Assembly: GCA_934047225.1 (NCBI GenBank)
Contig: OW203986.1
Location: 25,361,221-25,425,220, forward strand
Reading direction: 5' to 3'
DNA: 64,000 bases
DNA from: Ypsolopha sequella
Taxonomy: Eukaryota; Arthropoda; Insecta; Lepidoptera; Ypsolophidae
Shown: positions 10,085-20,912 of the stretch, piece by piece
Layout of the letters: every line of letters begins with the position of its first letter
Numbering within the stretch: the stretch's first letter is position 1
Position numbers and translations under genes: made by a program
The notes under the pieces: generated by a model
Told to the model about the DNA's origin: nothing
Seen by the model: only the letters and a program-made list of their open reading frames with translations
Database searches by the model: none

Positions 10085-10494
10085 CGCAGCGTAGGCCACC
10101 CTCGTCCTCGTGCCCGCTGGACTAACGATCTGAAGGACGTTGCGGGTGGCGGCTGGATGAGGATGACTGAGGACCGCCAAGAGTGGCGTAATATTGATTT
10201 TTTGATTTTCAGAATTCTTTATTGAGGTAATAACATTTTTTTAACATTGTTAACTTAATAATAACAAAATTAGTTAACAGTATACAAAAATAGCACTTGA
10301 ATGTTTTTACCAGATTATAACACCTATGAAAAACTTGACAACTAGTTAGCTTGAGCTATTTAAAACATGATCATAGTAAAAGATACAGTACTGAATTAGA
10401 TATTTCTATGTTCGTCTTGGTAGTGGCGTAATATTGGGGAGGCCTATGTCCAGCAGTGGACGAATACGGGCTGATGGATGGATGGATGGATGGA
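10085..10494 (+). pseudogene. RTE-like LINE 3' end: reverse transcriptase C-terminus plus tail, split by an insert
   Basis: 10085-10196 translates to the end of a LINE polyprotein: RSVGHPRPRARW, then WMRMTEDRQEWRNI. If the 225-bp insert 10197-10421 and one copy of its target duplication are removed, the frame continues without a break as EWRNIGEAYVQQWTNTG, with a stop at 10472-10474. A (GATG)n-type tail to about 10494 follows. This arrangement matches the 3' end of lepidopteran RTE-clade LINEs as I know them. It is a 5'-truncated copy and has no promoter or catalytic domain. Confidence 0.8.
10197..10421 (-). mobile_element. Retroposed insert inside the LINE tail, 15-bp target duplication
   Basis: The 225-bp insert is flanked by the perfect 15-bp repeat AGTGGCGTAATATTG (10182-10196 and 10422-10436). 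On the minus strand it ends with AATAAAG, then about 14 bases, then an A-rich end (CAAAAAAT). That is the layout of a polyadenylated RNA copied in by target-primed reverse transcription. The source (a 5'-truncated LINE, or a processed host 3' UTR) is not recognisable. Confidence 0.75.
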
Positions 10495-10836
10495 ATACGT
10501 AACTAAATTGATAAATAGTGATTGGTTTATCTTGTGCAGTGAGTAATTGTCATGTGACAAGGAGAAATAACCCAAATAATTACACATTTCACAGGTAAAT
10601 ATGATTTTGTTATTAGAATGTTTTGAACCACATTTTGCCCAATTTCTCGTATTAATCGGTCCAAAAAAAAGTATTTACAGTAACGCATTGATTTTCTTTG
10701 TTGCATTTAGTAGTTATATGCAGGGTTGTCCAAAATATTAAGTAAAATAGTAAATCTAATAGTAATGTCATAGTAATTTTTTGGTAACATTTTCTGTACT
10801 ACAGCGGGGTAGTAACTAAGTGCAAGCTCAATATGA
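10495..10836. other. No feature seen
   Basis: AT-rich DNA without a supported frame, clear repeat or hairpin. Confidence 0.4.
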
Positions 10837-10880
10837 ACGGCCAAGAGCGAGTCGGGCTCGCACAATTAGGGTTCCGTACC
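10837..10880 (+). repeat. 5' end fragment of the 'GTGCGAGTCGGACTCG' repeat
   Basis: A short fragment runs from GGCCAAGAGCGAGTCGGGCT to GGGTTCCGTACC. It matches the head of the fuller copies, but no matching tail follows. Confidence 0.6.
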
Positions 10881-11233
10881 AATACTTCATACAACTGTCA
10901 ATAGATTTTATTTGAAATTAAAAATAGCTTAATTTGGAAAATAAGCTGAATTCTAGAAAATCTGTGGTGAATCGTCGGACGACACCCGTCCACTTTACTT
11001 AGACAAACTAGATGGCGCTAAGTTGGCAACACTAACAGTGAATATTTCAGCGCCATCTATTATCGAAGTAGAAATTATTTTTATCTCACGTCACCAATCG
11101 GTCTTTTTTAGCATCGTGTTCGTTAGAGGATTTAGCAACGCCATCTAGTTTTCGTTAGAATTTTACACCTTTTTTGTGGCCAAAAACTGATGTATGGGAA
11201 CAGTAACTGCTAGTCTATACGTGGTAATACTTA

Positions 11234-11460
11234 CCCCCGGTTTCTGAAAGGCCAATCAATGTTAACAGTAGCTTAAAAAATAATTATCTGCGGATTAAGC
11301 CAGAAAAAGTGGGAATTTTACATTGAAATCAAAAATTAACTAAGTTAATTATTGATTCATCACTATTCAGACTTCATATATGCTTTATTTTCACCGTTAT
11401 TTGCGGTTAAAGTTTTTTTAATCTACTGTTAACTTTGATTGGCCTTTCAGCAACCGGGGG
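11234..11460. mobile_element. 227-bp MITE with 38-bp terminal repeats and TTA target duplication
   Basis: The left end (CCCCCGGTTTCTGAAAGGCC, continuing into ...AATCAATGTTAACAGTA) is the complement of the right end, with only a few mismatches over about 38 bp. TTA flanks both ends (11231-11233 and 11461-11463). A 3-bp TWA/TTA duplication is typical of PIF/Harbinger (Tourist-like) elements. There is no coding capacity. Confidence 0.75.
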
Positions 11461-11463
11461 TTA

Positions 11464-14067
11464 GTCTATGCCGTAACTAACGAATAAACATTATCTTTTT
11501 ACTGAATAATCATAGCGAAGCGAAGCCAATCACGTAGAAGGACAAACTCAAACAAATCTCAGGGTAAAGGCTCCAGTTTATGAACACAACCGGACATCCG
11601 GTGCGCACAATATGGAATATCAATCCGACCGGAAGGGACCTCTGTCGGCAAATACTTGCCAACCACCCTTAAAAACCAACTCAGGTTATGAAAAACCACC
11701 TCTAATACAACTGCGTAAGGTTCTTGATAATGTTCTAAAATCCTTGGAAGTGAAATAGACGAATTCTGTGATATTGTTCAGAGTTGTTTATTTTTGTATG
11801 GTACATTTAACTTTCACTTTGAACAAAGATAATTGGGAAAGAGAACCTTCGGCTGAAAGTTATGGAAATACTGCTGTTTCTATTAACGTTGTTGGTTTCA
11901 ATCTGTTATAACTAGTTTCAAAACCGCCAGTTAATGTAAAATAAAGTAAATATTTATTGCAAAACCACATCGGAAACCTTCTAAAAATTATTTGAAACGA
12001 TTGAATGAGAATGAATGAATATAAATAAAAACTATGAGTTTATATCAAGCTTTAAAATAGTAAGCAAAGTAAATGAAAATATGAGGTAGCTCTGTATTTT
12101 AGTCTTGGACGAATAAACCAGGTTTTAGTCCACCCCAACGCAGTCAGTTTTAATGCAATTACAGATGAGTAGCGCATGGCCCCGGTGTTAAAGGTTGTTT
12201 CCTGAGTGACTATAGCTTTTTTAGACGCTACCGTCTACATAGAAAAAGTTGTTAAGGGGCAGGTAGCTGCCAACGGACTTGAGTCGACCTGTGTTGATAC
12301 CAATATATCTACAGAAACAATTTTGCCATAACGTTCACATCAGCGCGCACTGCAATACGACGGCGCTGGTCCAAAATAAGAGAAAATAATACTTTTCACA
12401 TAGCCGCGATTTCACATAACCATAAAAATTATTAGTTTCAAAGAAATAACCAGTTTTACTTAATTTGTTGTTATTAACAATCAGGGCATGTTTTTTCATG
12501 CCATTAAATATCTTTGAAAATGCTTTTGTATCCTAATACGAGTAGTTTAGATATTTGTTAAACTAAAATCTAATTTCGATTTTGTACATTTTATTCAAGT
12601 CTTCCTTTCATTTTCGAGAAATGTTCATCCCATTGGGTCCAAAGAAAACGATGGTTGTAGCATAGACTCGGTATTACATAGACTAAATATTATAATACTT
12701 AGTCTATGGTTGTAGTATCTTTTAGTCAAATAAACTGTTTTATTTTTCAATCCCTTCTACAATGTGGATTAATAAAAATAATAAATATATATCACAATCA
12801 AAATAATTATGTTAGACAAATAGCCCATCGGTAAACGAAAATTAAAATAAAATTTTAACTAATTTACGAACTTAACTTTGCAGTTTTGTTTCACACGTGT
12901 TGTCGGTAAATGTATGAAAAAAACTGAAAACTGAAGTTAACCTTTGTTAAAATTTTATGTATGTCTACTTACTTATTAGAATGCTACGAAACCTTTAGAT
13001 TGCGAGACCTGCACGCACTTGACCGGTTTTTTCAAAATAAAAAATTCAAGATTTGACGCACTCATCACATCACATTTTATTCATTGCTCTGGTTTTGATT
13101 TATAAACCTGATTATTTTTCTTGGTAGAAATAAAGTGAAAGAATTGACATTATGATACCTATACAAAATATAACTCAATTTTTTAATGAAAATAGTCTGG
13201 TAACTTTCATTAAAAAAGCCTTTCTCATGGCTGTCAATTGATTTCATGGTAAAGTTTTTATGCAGAAAATATTATAAATTCAGATTAATTTTATTAGATT
13301 TCATTTTAAATACTTTTTAAGTAGGTTATAAAAGAACTTAATATTCTTTCAAGGTCTTGATAATTTCATTGTACCAATTTTTAGGAGGTTTTTTAACAAC
13401 TGCAATGTTGTTTCTTTGATAGTAATTCAATTCTTCAGAGACCGTTGATAAAATATAATGCTGACTAGCTACAACATGATAAAAATGGGAGCTCCAAACC
13501 AACGCTCGAAAAGAAAAATATCTTTTTTATTTGATTTGATCGGAAGTGCCCATATAAAAGCGCAATTCGAGGTACCAATGTTTGTATAATTCGACGAAAT
13601 TAGTTTAGGAAATATCTTTTACGTGTACCTACCTACAAGCGAGGTCCATCTAATGAGGGATCATTTTGTCTAATTTGTTACAAACTGTATGATATGATTG
13701 GATTATTTCCGAAAAGGGACTCTGATAAGATATTTCTTTAATATTTATGTAAATTATAGGTACAGTAAATTTCATATATTATATTATATGGAAGGTCAGC
13801 CTGTGTGTATATTGACATACCGATAGATCACTGGATTGGTATTATAAAGTGGTATTTTTTTTTCCTGGGTAGGTTATCTGAAGGGAGTATAGAAATGACC
13901 GCTAAAAAAGAGTGAACAGGAGTAATATCACTACAACGTACCTAATAGCATACTTTAGTCTATGGTAATAGTACACTTCTAAGCAATGTGACTTTAATTT
14001 AAAAATTTTTCCTAAAAATATACACATTTCCCAAAAACAATGAAGTATAAGCCAAATATACGTATAC
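11464..14067. other. No gene seen
   Basis: About 2.6 kb of AT-rich DNA has no long frames. A short dyad containing CATAGACTAA lies at 12678-12709. A degraded minus-strand head of the 'GTGCGAGTCGG' repeat is at about 13005-13035. Confidence 0.4.
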
Positions 14068-14085
14068 AAAAAAAAAACAGAAAAA
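14068..14085 (-). terminator. Pol III terminator of the tRNA-Val gene
   Basis: Five bases downstream of the tRNA 3' end, on the minus strand, there is a T5 run (14081-14085), then a T10 run (14068-14077). T-runs of four or more terminate RNA polymerase III. Confidence 0.75.
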
Positions 14086-14089
14086 GTTA

Positions 14090-14162
14090 TGTTTCCGCCC
14101 GGGATCGAACCGGGGGCCTTCTGCGTGTTAGGCAGATGTGATAACCGCTACACCACGGAAAC
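14090..14162 (-). tRNA. tRNA-Val (anticodon AAC)
   Basis: The 73-nt minus-strand gene folds as a full cloverleaf. The 7-bp acceptor is GTTTCCG with CGGAAAC, and the D arm carries AGCGGTTA. The anticodon stem is TCTGC/GCAGA with loop CTAACAC, giving anticodon AAC. The T arm is CCCGG-TTCGATC-CCGGG, and the discriminator base is A. No intron is present, and the CCA is added after transcription, as in eukaryotes. The internal A and B boxes are intact, and a T-run terminator follows. It carries valine to ribosomes for GTT codons and, by inosine wobble, GTC and GTA. It stands alone and appears functional. Confidence 0.95.
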
Positions 14163-14364
14163 TATATGACAGCGTGACGAATTTATCGATTTATATGTAA
14201 AGTACGAAATTGTTATTCTGGTTTATCATTCATTGATATATTATTGCCCCAGGGATTTCGTCGCCAGAATATAATGTGGTATTACTGCCAGCTGACTTTA
14301 GTCTAAATTACCTATCTTGAATTACCTATTGCTCAAATAAGATGTGACTCAGGTAAAAAAAAAC

Positions 14365-14408
14365 AGTCGGTGCGAGTAAGACTCGATTTTAGTAAGGGTT
14401 CCGTATAC
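14365..14408 (+). repeat. 5' end fragment of the 'GTGCGAGTCGGACTCG' repeat
   Basis: This fragment shows the GGTGCGAGTAAGACTCG head and the AGGGTTCCGTA motif. It stops just before the large hairpin at 14418, which may have truncated it. Confidence 0.5.
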
Positions 14409-14417
14409 ATAATAAGG

Positions 14418-14671
14418 TTAAATAATATTAGTTGGCGAAACTCAAAACATAGGTAGTACTAGTCTTTATGAACAACAGTTTGTATGGGAGCTAAGCGAAA
14501 TTCGCAACTTTTTTTCTCTTCCTCCCATACAAATTGCCTCGATCAGCTGACTGATCCAGTATGGAAAGGTGAAAACAAATTTTAAGAATTTCGCTTAGCT
14601 CCCATACAAACAGTTGTTCATATAGACTAGTACTACCTATGTTTTGAGTTTCGCCAACTAATATTATTTAA
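14418..14671. mobile_element. Large foldback (hairpin) element G
   Basis: The left arm (about 14418-14500) and right arm (about 14590-14671) are nearly perfect reverse complements over about 80 bp. Key segments are AGTTGGCGAAACTCAAAACA and GGTAGTACTAGTC. About 90 bp of spacer between them includes GATCAGCTGACT. Both outer ends read TTAA, compatible with a TTAA target duplication, although the palindrome makes the boundary ambiguous. The centre resembles the centre of the hairpin at 59640-59849, while the arms do not. It is non-coding. Confidence 0.8.
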
Positions 14672-15991
14672 ATTTATATATTTATCGTTTAAAAGACAAA
14701 TTTATTCCACTTCCGCTAATTAGGGACCAACTTAATTAGACGCTTACGATCTATCCGTTTCTATGTATCGAATTAAGTTGGTCATTAGAATTTTTTCAAT
14801 AATTAAATTATAAATTGTAATTTTTATTTAAAATCTTATGATTTCGCGTCACCGACATGCGGTGTATATCACGACATATCACGTGTTACGTTTGGCCAAC
14901 AGTAAAAAGCTTTAGCTTTTGTCGGCAGTCCTCAATAGTCCCCATGACTGCTTATGTTTTTTTTATAGCTATAGAAGTCAAATAGTAGCCTAAACAAAAT
15001 TCAAATAAAAAAAAATTGTAGTTGGCGGACCGATTTAACGTTATAAAAACTTTCGGTGTAATTTTTTTATAGCGTTTTGATAAAGCACCGCTGTGGATTG
15101 TATGAGTCAATCTTTCATCTGACCTTAGGTGACGTCATCAGTGATGACTCATCACCACACATTCACATAGACACATTTCATTTTTCTTGAACGCATCCTA
15201 GTCTCAAAGCCAACCATTCAACCTAATGTGATGGCGTCACTTCCTGTTAATAGTTGGATACTTATAAAATCGGTTTAAAAGAACGAAAATTATAATCGAA
15301 ATTACATACCTAAATACCTAACTGACATAGACCTAAGAACCTGGGAGACGTCATATATCTGGTCACTTGGTGCTCATTATGGACCTGGACTCAACAGACA
15401 GCACTGACAGACATGACCCGACCGACCGACGAACTAGACCGCTCAAAATTTCAAGTAATAGAAACAACAATATCACACAACCACCTAACCACCATAATCC
15501 ATCACCCAAGAAGAGCAGTGATAATATCATCAGATAATACAGCAACCTACTTTTTATTTTTTAGAAAATAGTTTAAAACTAAAATTGTTTATAAGTGTCA
15601 CTTTTACTTTTTTATCATCATGATACACAACGACATTCTATATCATTCTATATGATACATAAATTATATGTCACTTTTTTGCATTCGACTGATGACGGCC
15701 CCATATCGAGGGCCGAAATATATCGAGTTGCAATTTTTTTTCATTGTTTTAATACTAATAAATAACCAAAAGATACCTAAATAGACCTATTTATCCCAAA
15801 AAGCATAGAAAATTGGCATGTTGGTGTTTAAAAACGACCGAATTGTACTGAATAATATGAATATTTCTGGTATTAGAAGTCTGACTTGTGTTTGTTATAT
15901 TGTTATATCCATCGGCCTAAATAAGAAGGTATTATTTAATAAAATTAATTAATATCGATTACTTTAAAAAGTAAAGGAGTGACATTTCAGT
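14672..15991. other. No gene seen
   Basis: About 1.3 kb lacks a supported gene. It contains a dyad-rich stretch at 15128-15160 (GGTGACGTCATCAGTGATGA). A short minus-strand open frame (15363-15545) looks like an AT-rich artefact. Confidence 0.4.
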
Positions 15992-16625
15992 AAAAAACCG
16001 GTCAAGTGCGAGTAGGACTGAGGGTTCCGTGCCATTTAAATAGGTTAATATAATTAAATAATTTGAACAGAAATTATAAACTTATCAGTACCTACAAATT
16101 GTATGAAACAAAACTGCAAAATTAAGTTGGTTGAGTATTCGGGAACTTAACCCTAAAACTACATTATAAATCGGCAGTTTCAGTATTTTTTGTTTAAATG
16201 CAACATAATGGTACATAATATACAGAAATTACAAATTCCTAACTACTTAATCGGTCTTTGAGATAGACCCCGTAACAACTTTGATAGTTGTCATTTTTAG
16301 ACAAATTATTGATTTCTTTATATTTGAAGATAAAAATAAATTTACACCCTATTTAATGAGCTCTAGACAATGACATCCAAAATCTAGGTGTAAAAAAAAA
16401 TATTATTCGTCTCCTTTTTCGTGTAGGCAGGCCCCCTCAAAATCATTTTACTTTATTTTAAATTTTTATTCGGTTTTGGTTTAAAATTGTACACAACATA
16501 TCAAAATTTCAGGACTCTATCTCAATCCGTCTAGAGACCCGTGATATACAGACAGACAGACAGACGGACAGTGGAGTGACATTAATAGGGCTCCATTTTG
16601 CTCTTTGGGTACGGAACCCTAAAAA
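15992..16625 (+). repeat. Dispersed 'GTGCGAGTCGGACTCG' repeat, long copy
   Basis: It starts AAAAAACCGGTCAAGTGCGA, with AGGGTTCCGTGCC shortly after. It ends with a CAGACAGACAGACGGACAG stretch followed by TTTGGGTACGGAACCCTAAA. At about 630 bp it is the longest copy here. The head and tail motifs are inverted relative to each other. Confidence 0.75.
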
Positions 16626-16765
16626 GGTGATTTAAATCGATTGGAATACTTATATTTTATTATATTAGTCGTTGCTTAGAATTCGTAATCTCCAGTGAAT
16701 TGATATTTATGTATAGGTACATTGTACATTGTAAATATTGTATTATCAATATTTTGTTCCAAATG

Positions 16766-16986
16766 AGCGTTATTCTCGTTGTTTTTTTTCTTAGTCCTTA
16801 GAACTCCTTCAGATGGCGCTGTCCATGTCACTATAGATAAAATGTGTTTCGTAGCAATTAATGTCAAAGTGGTTTTTCGTTTGTTTGGAATCGGTGCAAA
16901 TTTTGTCTTTGATTCTGTTGCTAAAGAATACTACAGTGCCATCTAGGAATCATAAATAAACTAAATTTGACATAAGGAAAAACGCT
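16766..16986. mobile_element. MITE family B, copy 1
   Basis: The 221-bp element has short inverted ends (AGCGTTATTC ... GGAAAAACGCT). Internally it carries GATGGCGCTGTCCATGTCAC and AGTGCCATCTAGGAATC. Copies are at 50808-51044 and 53508-53761 (inverted). It has no coding capacity. Confidence 0.8.
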
Positions 16987-17689
16987 CTATTCCGATCTTT
17001 TGGATTACTGTGCTACACGGATTTCTCAGCGCGTCGTGGATGACAGTGACTGGGGGCGCAGCTGTGAAACAAGGAGTATGGTAGCGGCGTTAGTTCCGAT
17101 TTTGGACACAACCAATTTACGCGCCATAAGATCCTTGTAGGACTGTACAGAGTTTGGTGAAATCTCAAAACAATTTATTGTTCTGAGGGTGAAATTCAAT
17201 GTTTCACTTGTTTTTTTCTGGTATATTAAAATACTAACGTCATCTACAACAACGTTTTGAATTTAAACCTGTCTCAAGGTTCGATAGTTGGCTGCTCGTT
17301 GGCACAACAAAACACAGACTGTGTAAGAAAAGTTAGTTTTTCGCTAAAATTGTTTGTTGCGCACGAACCGTGGTTACAATTTATAGAAGGCCGTAAAGTT
17401 AACGACACAACAAGGAAAAACTTTTTGGAACACATCTCGCTCATAAATATAAACTCAACTAGAACAATGCCCCATTTTTTTCAACGTAAAAAATCACTTC
17501 ATTGTTTGCCAAAAGTTTTAGAGAAGTGTTAGTTTAGTTATACTCAGGGCAATGTATATGTTTTGTAATATAATGCAGCCATTGTGAGTTTACAGTTGAA
17601 AACTAATGCTTATTGTTTAACGGGACACCTGACGCTAGAACATCAATAACAGGTTTTCAATGGTTCATTGTAAGAAACTAGGTCTCTCC
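16987..17689. other. Unrecognised stretch with a 91-codon open frame (17257-17532, +)
   Basis: No match to the repeats in this window is evident. The 91-aa frame has a moderately mixed composition, with cysteines and no low-complexity bias, but no recognisable motif, splice site or polyadenylation context. It could be a decayed transposon fragment associated with the repeat that follows at 17690. Confidence 0.3.
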
Positions 17690-18111
17690 TCATATTAAAG
17701 AAAATAGATTTGATTTATCGATCTTTTATCTAAGGATTCCGCCTAAAAACAATGTTTTAAGATTTATCTTCTTGTCAAAAAAAAAAAAATGTTTTCCACC
17801 CTCTTTTTTTTTAGTTTTCAAACGTTCGCTTCAAAAACGCGGTTAAGAGATCAACTTGTTTTTTTTTTATAAAATAGGCAATAGAGATATGAAGGAATGT
17901 TACCTAAATCCAATAGTATTTTCCCTACAAAATATTTCAGTATTAGCTAAAAACACACCAATTTGTTGTTTCGCTGCGTGATCACTAGTATTACGCGTCC
18001 AAGAACAAGAAGCCAAAGAGCCAACATATAATCGTCGTAATAAGGTATTTGCCATTAGACTTATTGTGCTGGACGGGTTATAAAAAAAGTTGCTAGGGTA
18101 TGCCATCCTCT
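17690..18111. repeat. Dispersed repeat, copy 2 (first copy at 490-1075)
   Basis: It shares the block ending in GCTGCGTGATCACTAGTA and 'AAAAAAAGTTGCTAGGGTA' with copy 1, at roughly 85-90% identity by eye. The internal tandem duplication of copy 1 is absent. The minus strand is open for 68 codons (17900-18106). Confidence 0.7.
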
Positions 18112-18631
18112 ATTCCGAAATTAATTTGAAACGAACGCCTGTTCCAGCGTCATCAAAAAATTACTCTTACTGTCAACGATATTATCATGAAAAAAATATA
18201 AAGTATTATTCAAAGTACCAGAAAAAAAAAAATGGAAATTATTTTTGCGTTAACAGGACAGTATGAAAATATTGTTCAAAGTCAAGCTGTTTTTAAACTA
18301 AAATTAAGTAAAATTGGCACAACATTAAGGAAAATGTTGCTTAGAAAATTTGTTTATGGATTTTTCTGTTCAAATGAAGCCTCAAGGCGACTTGTACTGT
18401 GAAGTGAATTTGGCGGGAAAATCGTAAAATGCATTAAATCACCAAAATCCGTATCTTTTTGCGAACATTTTGTTTCTACAACTTTCCATGTCCGCGATTC
18501 GTTAGACTCAAAGCTCCTTAGTAGTGTCAATATTTCAATTATTTGGAAATTAATTTGTATGCACAGTTTCAATTTCCCAAATCGACAGGATGCGACGTAC
18601 TCGACATTAAAAAATGACAAATTTCACATTT
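18112..18631. other. No gene seen
   Basis: An 88-codon minus-strand frame (18354-18620) is the only frame of note. I do not recognise its product. Confidence 0.35.
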
Positions 18632-18843
18632 CCTTAATTTTTATACAAACTTGTGGGAACCAATAGCGATGACAGAAGTAGTATAGTTTAGTTTTGTTAC
18701 TTCTACACGTTCTACTAATTTTATATAATCTAATGTTGCTTTTTAAAACATCCATACATTGGATTACGAAAGTTTTATATAGCAAATTTAGATTTAAAGG
18801 CATTTTGTTTTTTAAAAAACAGATTATTCGTGGGTGTAAAAAG

Positions 18844-18989
18844 GGGTCGGTGGCTATTCGTTCCGCCGAATTTCGTCCCGAGAAAATTCGTCCCGATAAG
18901 TATTTATTTTTGGTGTAAATTCGTTCCGCTTCAAAAAATATATACTGTATGTGAAAATTCGTCCTCTTTTTGGGTGTCGATTCGTTCCC
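18844..18989. repeat. Left terminal region: array of six 10-bp motifs
   Basis: ATTCGT[T/C]CC-type motifs occur at 18856, 18871, 18886, 18919, 18957 and 18980, all in one orientation. They are probably transposase-binding sites. The matching inverted array is at 20820-20912. Confidence 0.75.
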
Positions 18990-19181
18990 TTCGTCTTAAC
19001 AATGGATCTTATACCTAAATTTCTATTTATTTTATATAAGAGTACTATCACTCTTAAAAGTTAAAAGGAATATTATTTTTTTAAGTTTAATGATTATGTA
19101 GTAGGGAGAGACTACTAACATGAAATATTTAAGTATGTGTTAAATCAGCTCGCTCCCATTATTAACTTGTCCCATTATTAA

Positions 19182-19604
19182 TCTGTAGACGACGGCTGGT
19201 TCTATATCATGGAAGATTGGTCTGAAAAAGATGAAAACTTGGTTAAATTTAACGAATATTTTGTCAGCCAATGGCTAGAAGATGAGGAAAGGAGAAGAAC
19301 CTGGTGTTTCTACTCGGAAAGACACCGTACAACAAACAACATCGAATCTTGGCATGCCAAAATTAACAAAATGTTGCGGGGAATCAAAAAACCCAATATT
19401 ATTGAATTTTTAGAAATTCTACAGGAAGATGCCAAGAGCACTAAAACTAAAATAAAACAACTGAAAAAAGGGATTGTGGCTCTGAATACCACGCAACGGA
19501 CCATTGAAAAAAATGAAAAAATTAAAATGATTTTGATTCAATTAATAAAAGGCGAAATAACGGTGGGTCATTGCATGGAAAAATTGTTAACGTACGTCTT
19601 TTAA
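19182..19604 (+). pseudogene. C-terminal fragment of MULE-type transposase
   Basis: A frame open from about 19182 (first ATG 19209) reads DDGWFYIMEDW, then FNEYFVSQWLED, a TTNNIESWHAKINKML segment, KPNIIEFLEILQ, and a Lys-rich helical tail. This order, with NN-x-E-x-WH-x-x-[IL]N followed by PNI, is the C-terminal signature I know from FLYWCH/MULE transposases of animals. The DDE catalytic core that should lie upstream is absent, and a stop codon precedes the fragment. It is a remnant, or a terminal exon whose upstream exons were deleted. Confidence 0.65.
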
Positions 19605-19984
19605 TTGCAAAATTGCCTTGCCTTGAAAAAAATAACAATTATTGTGATTTATTTCTGAGTGTGTTTTTACAAGAAAATTACGGTGTTACATTTAATTTTA
19701 GACAGAATTTTTTCAGTCGTTTATTCAAAAATAATTTGTTGATTTTAAATTGTAAGAATTTTTATGTATTTTTAAGTTTGAAGATTTCAATGTTTATTTT
19801 TACAATCAGATCTATTCTAAAGGCTTTAATTTTGGTATTAGTGCTGTCAGAACAAAAATTTCTTCATTGCAAAATAGTTTTAAGTGAGCAGAAGCCAAAT
19901 TACTTTAGAAGAATTAAAGCTTTGACAGCACTTAAACTAAAATTAATTTTTATTAAAGCCATTAGTGGTGGGTATTTTTAAGAT

Positions 19985-20520
19985 TTTATACAGTAGTTTA
20001 AGTATTAAATTTTGCATGCCTTTATTTACCCTTTATTTATTATAGCTGATATATAAACAAAAACTGCTCCTGTGAAATTATAATAATGTTTGTGATTATC
20101 TGTGATTGTATTTTATAAGCAAACTTCAGTGCCTTTTTTTTTTTTTATTTAATTTTTTAGAGACATTTTACTACTATTCTATTTGAAAATATTTTGTTGA
20201 TTAAGTATAACAATTTTTATATATTATTTTTGGTTTGAAGATTTAAATTGTTTTTATTTGTTTATTTATGCAATATCCTACATATTTATATGTCACGGTA
20301 TTTTATGATTTTATGCAGTAGTTTTATTAAATTTTGAATGTCTTTATCATAGCTGATCTATAAATAAAACTGGTCCTGTGAAATTATAATAATTGATGGT
20401 TGTGATTATCTGTGATTGTATTTTATAAGCAAATTACTGTACCTATATTCTTATATTGAACTACTCCTCTGTTTGAAAATATTTTGTTGATTACCTATAC
20501 CTAATTGTAATAATTTTTAT
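19985..20520. repeat. Imperfect tandem duplication inside the MULE-like element
   Basis: A unit of about 310 bp is present twice. Landmarks CCTGTGAAATTATAATAAT and TGTGATTATCTGTGATTGTA recur at about 20070-20120 and 20376-20430. Both units carry an upstream 'CAGTAGTTT...TTAAATTTTG' and a downstream 'GAAAATATTTTGTTGATTA'. Confidence 0.7.
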
Positions 20521-20819
20521 GTGTTAGTTTAGGTTTGAAGTTTTTTAATTGGAGCAACATTTTTTATTTAAACAATGAGTACCAACTTTTTTATATGATA
20601 ATAATTTTGAGATTATTTAAAAAATTATATTTAGCAGTTGTTATATATATAGTATGTCTACATATTTTGTTGATTTGTATTTATTTATTATTTTTAATAA
20701 ACAGTCTTATGATTGCAAATTTACTTTTATTTTGTTCTGGTTACACTTTTTACTCCCACTGTACTATCGAGAAGCAATAATATTGTTAAATACCTAACGG
20801 TTATGTATCTTATGGGTTG

Positions 20820-20912
20820 CGGGACGAACTTACCCTGGTCGAGGCAAGCGGAACGAATTTTCCCAAAAATAGAAAACGGGACGAATCCGGCGGAACGAAT
20901 GTCCACCGACCC
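20820..20912. repeat. Right terminal region: inverted array of four 10-bp motifs
   Basis: The complements of the left-end motif occur at 20820, 20849, 20877 and 20891 (CGGGACGAA or CGGAACGAA forms). They end with the inverted terminus CCACCGACCC. Confidence 0.75.

Larger units (their letters stand above)
18844..20912 (+). mobile_element. MULE-like DNA transposon (2,069 bp), non-autonomous
   Basis: The perfect 8-bp direct repeat GTAAAAAG (18836-18843 and 20913-20920) flanks inverted ends beginning GGGTCGGTGG. Inside both ends are repeated 10-bp motifs of the form ATTCGT[T/C]CCG. The only protein remnant (19182-19604) resembles the C-terminal end of MULE-type transposases. An 8-bp duplication fits MULE, hAT and P elements, and the protein remnant favours MULE. 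The catalytic domain is missing, so movement would require help from another copy. Confidence 0.75.
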
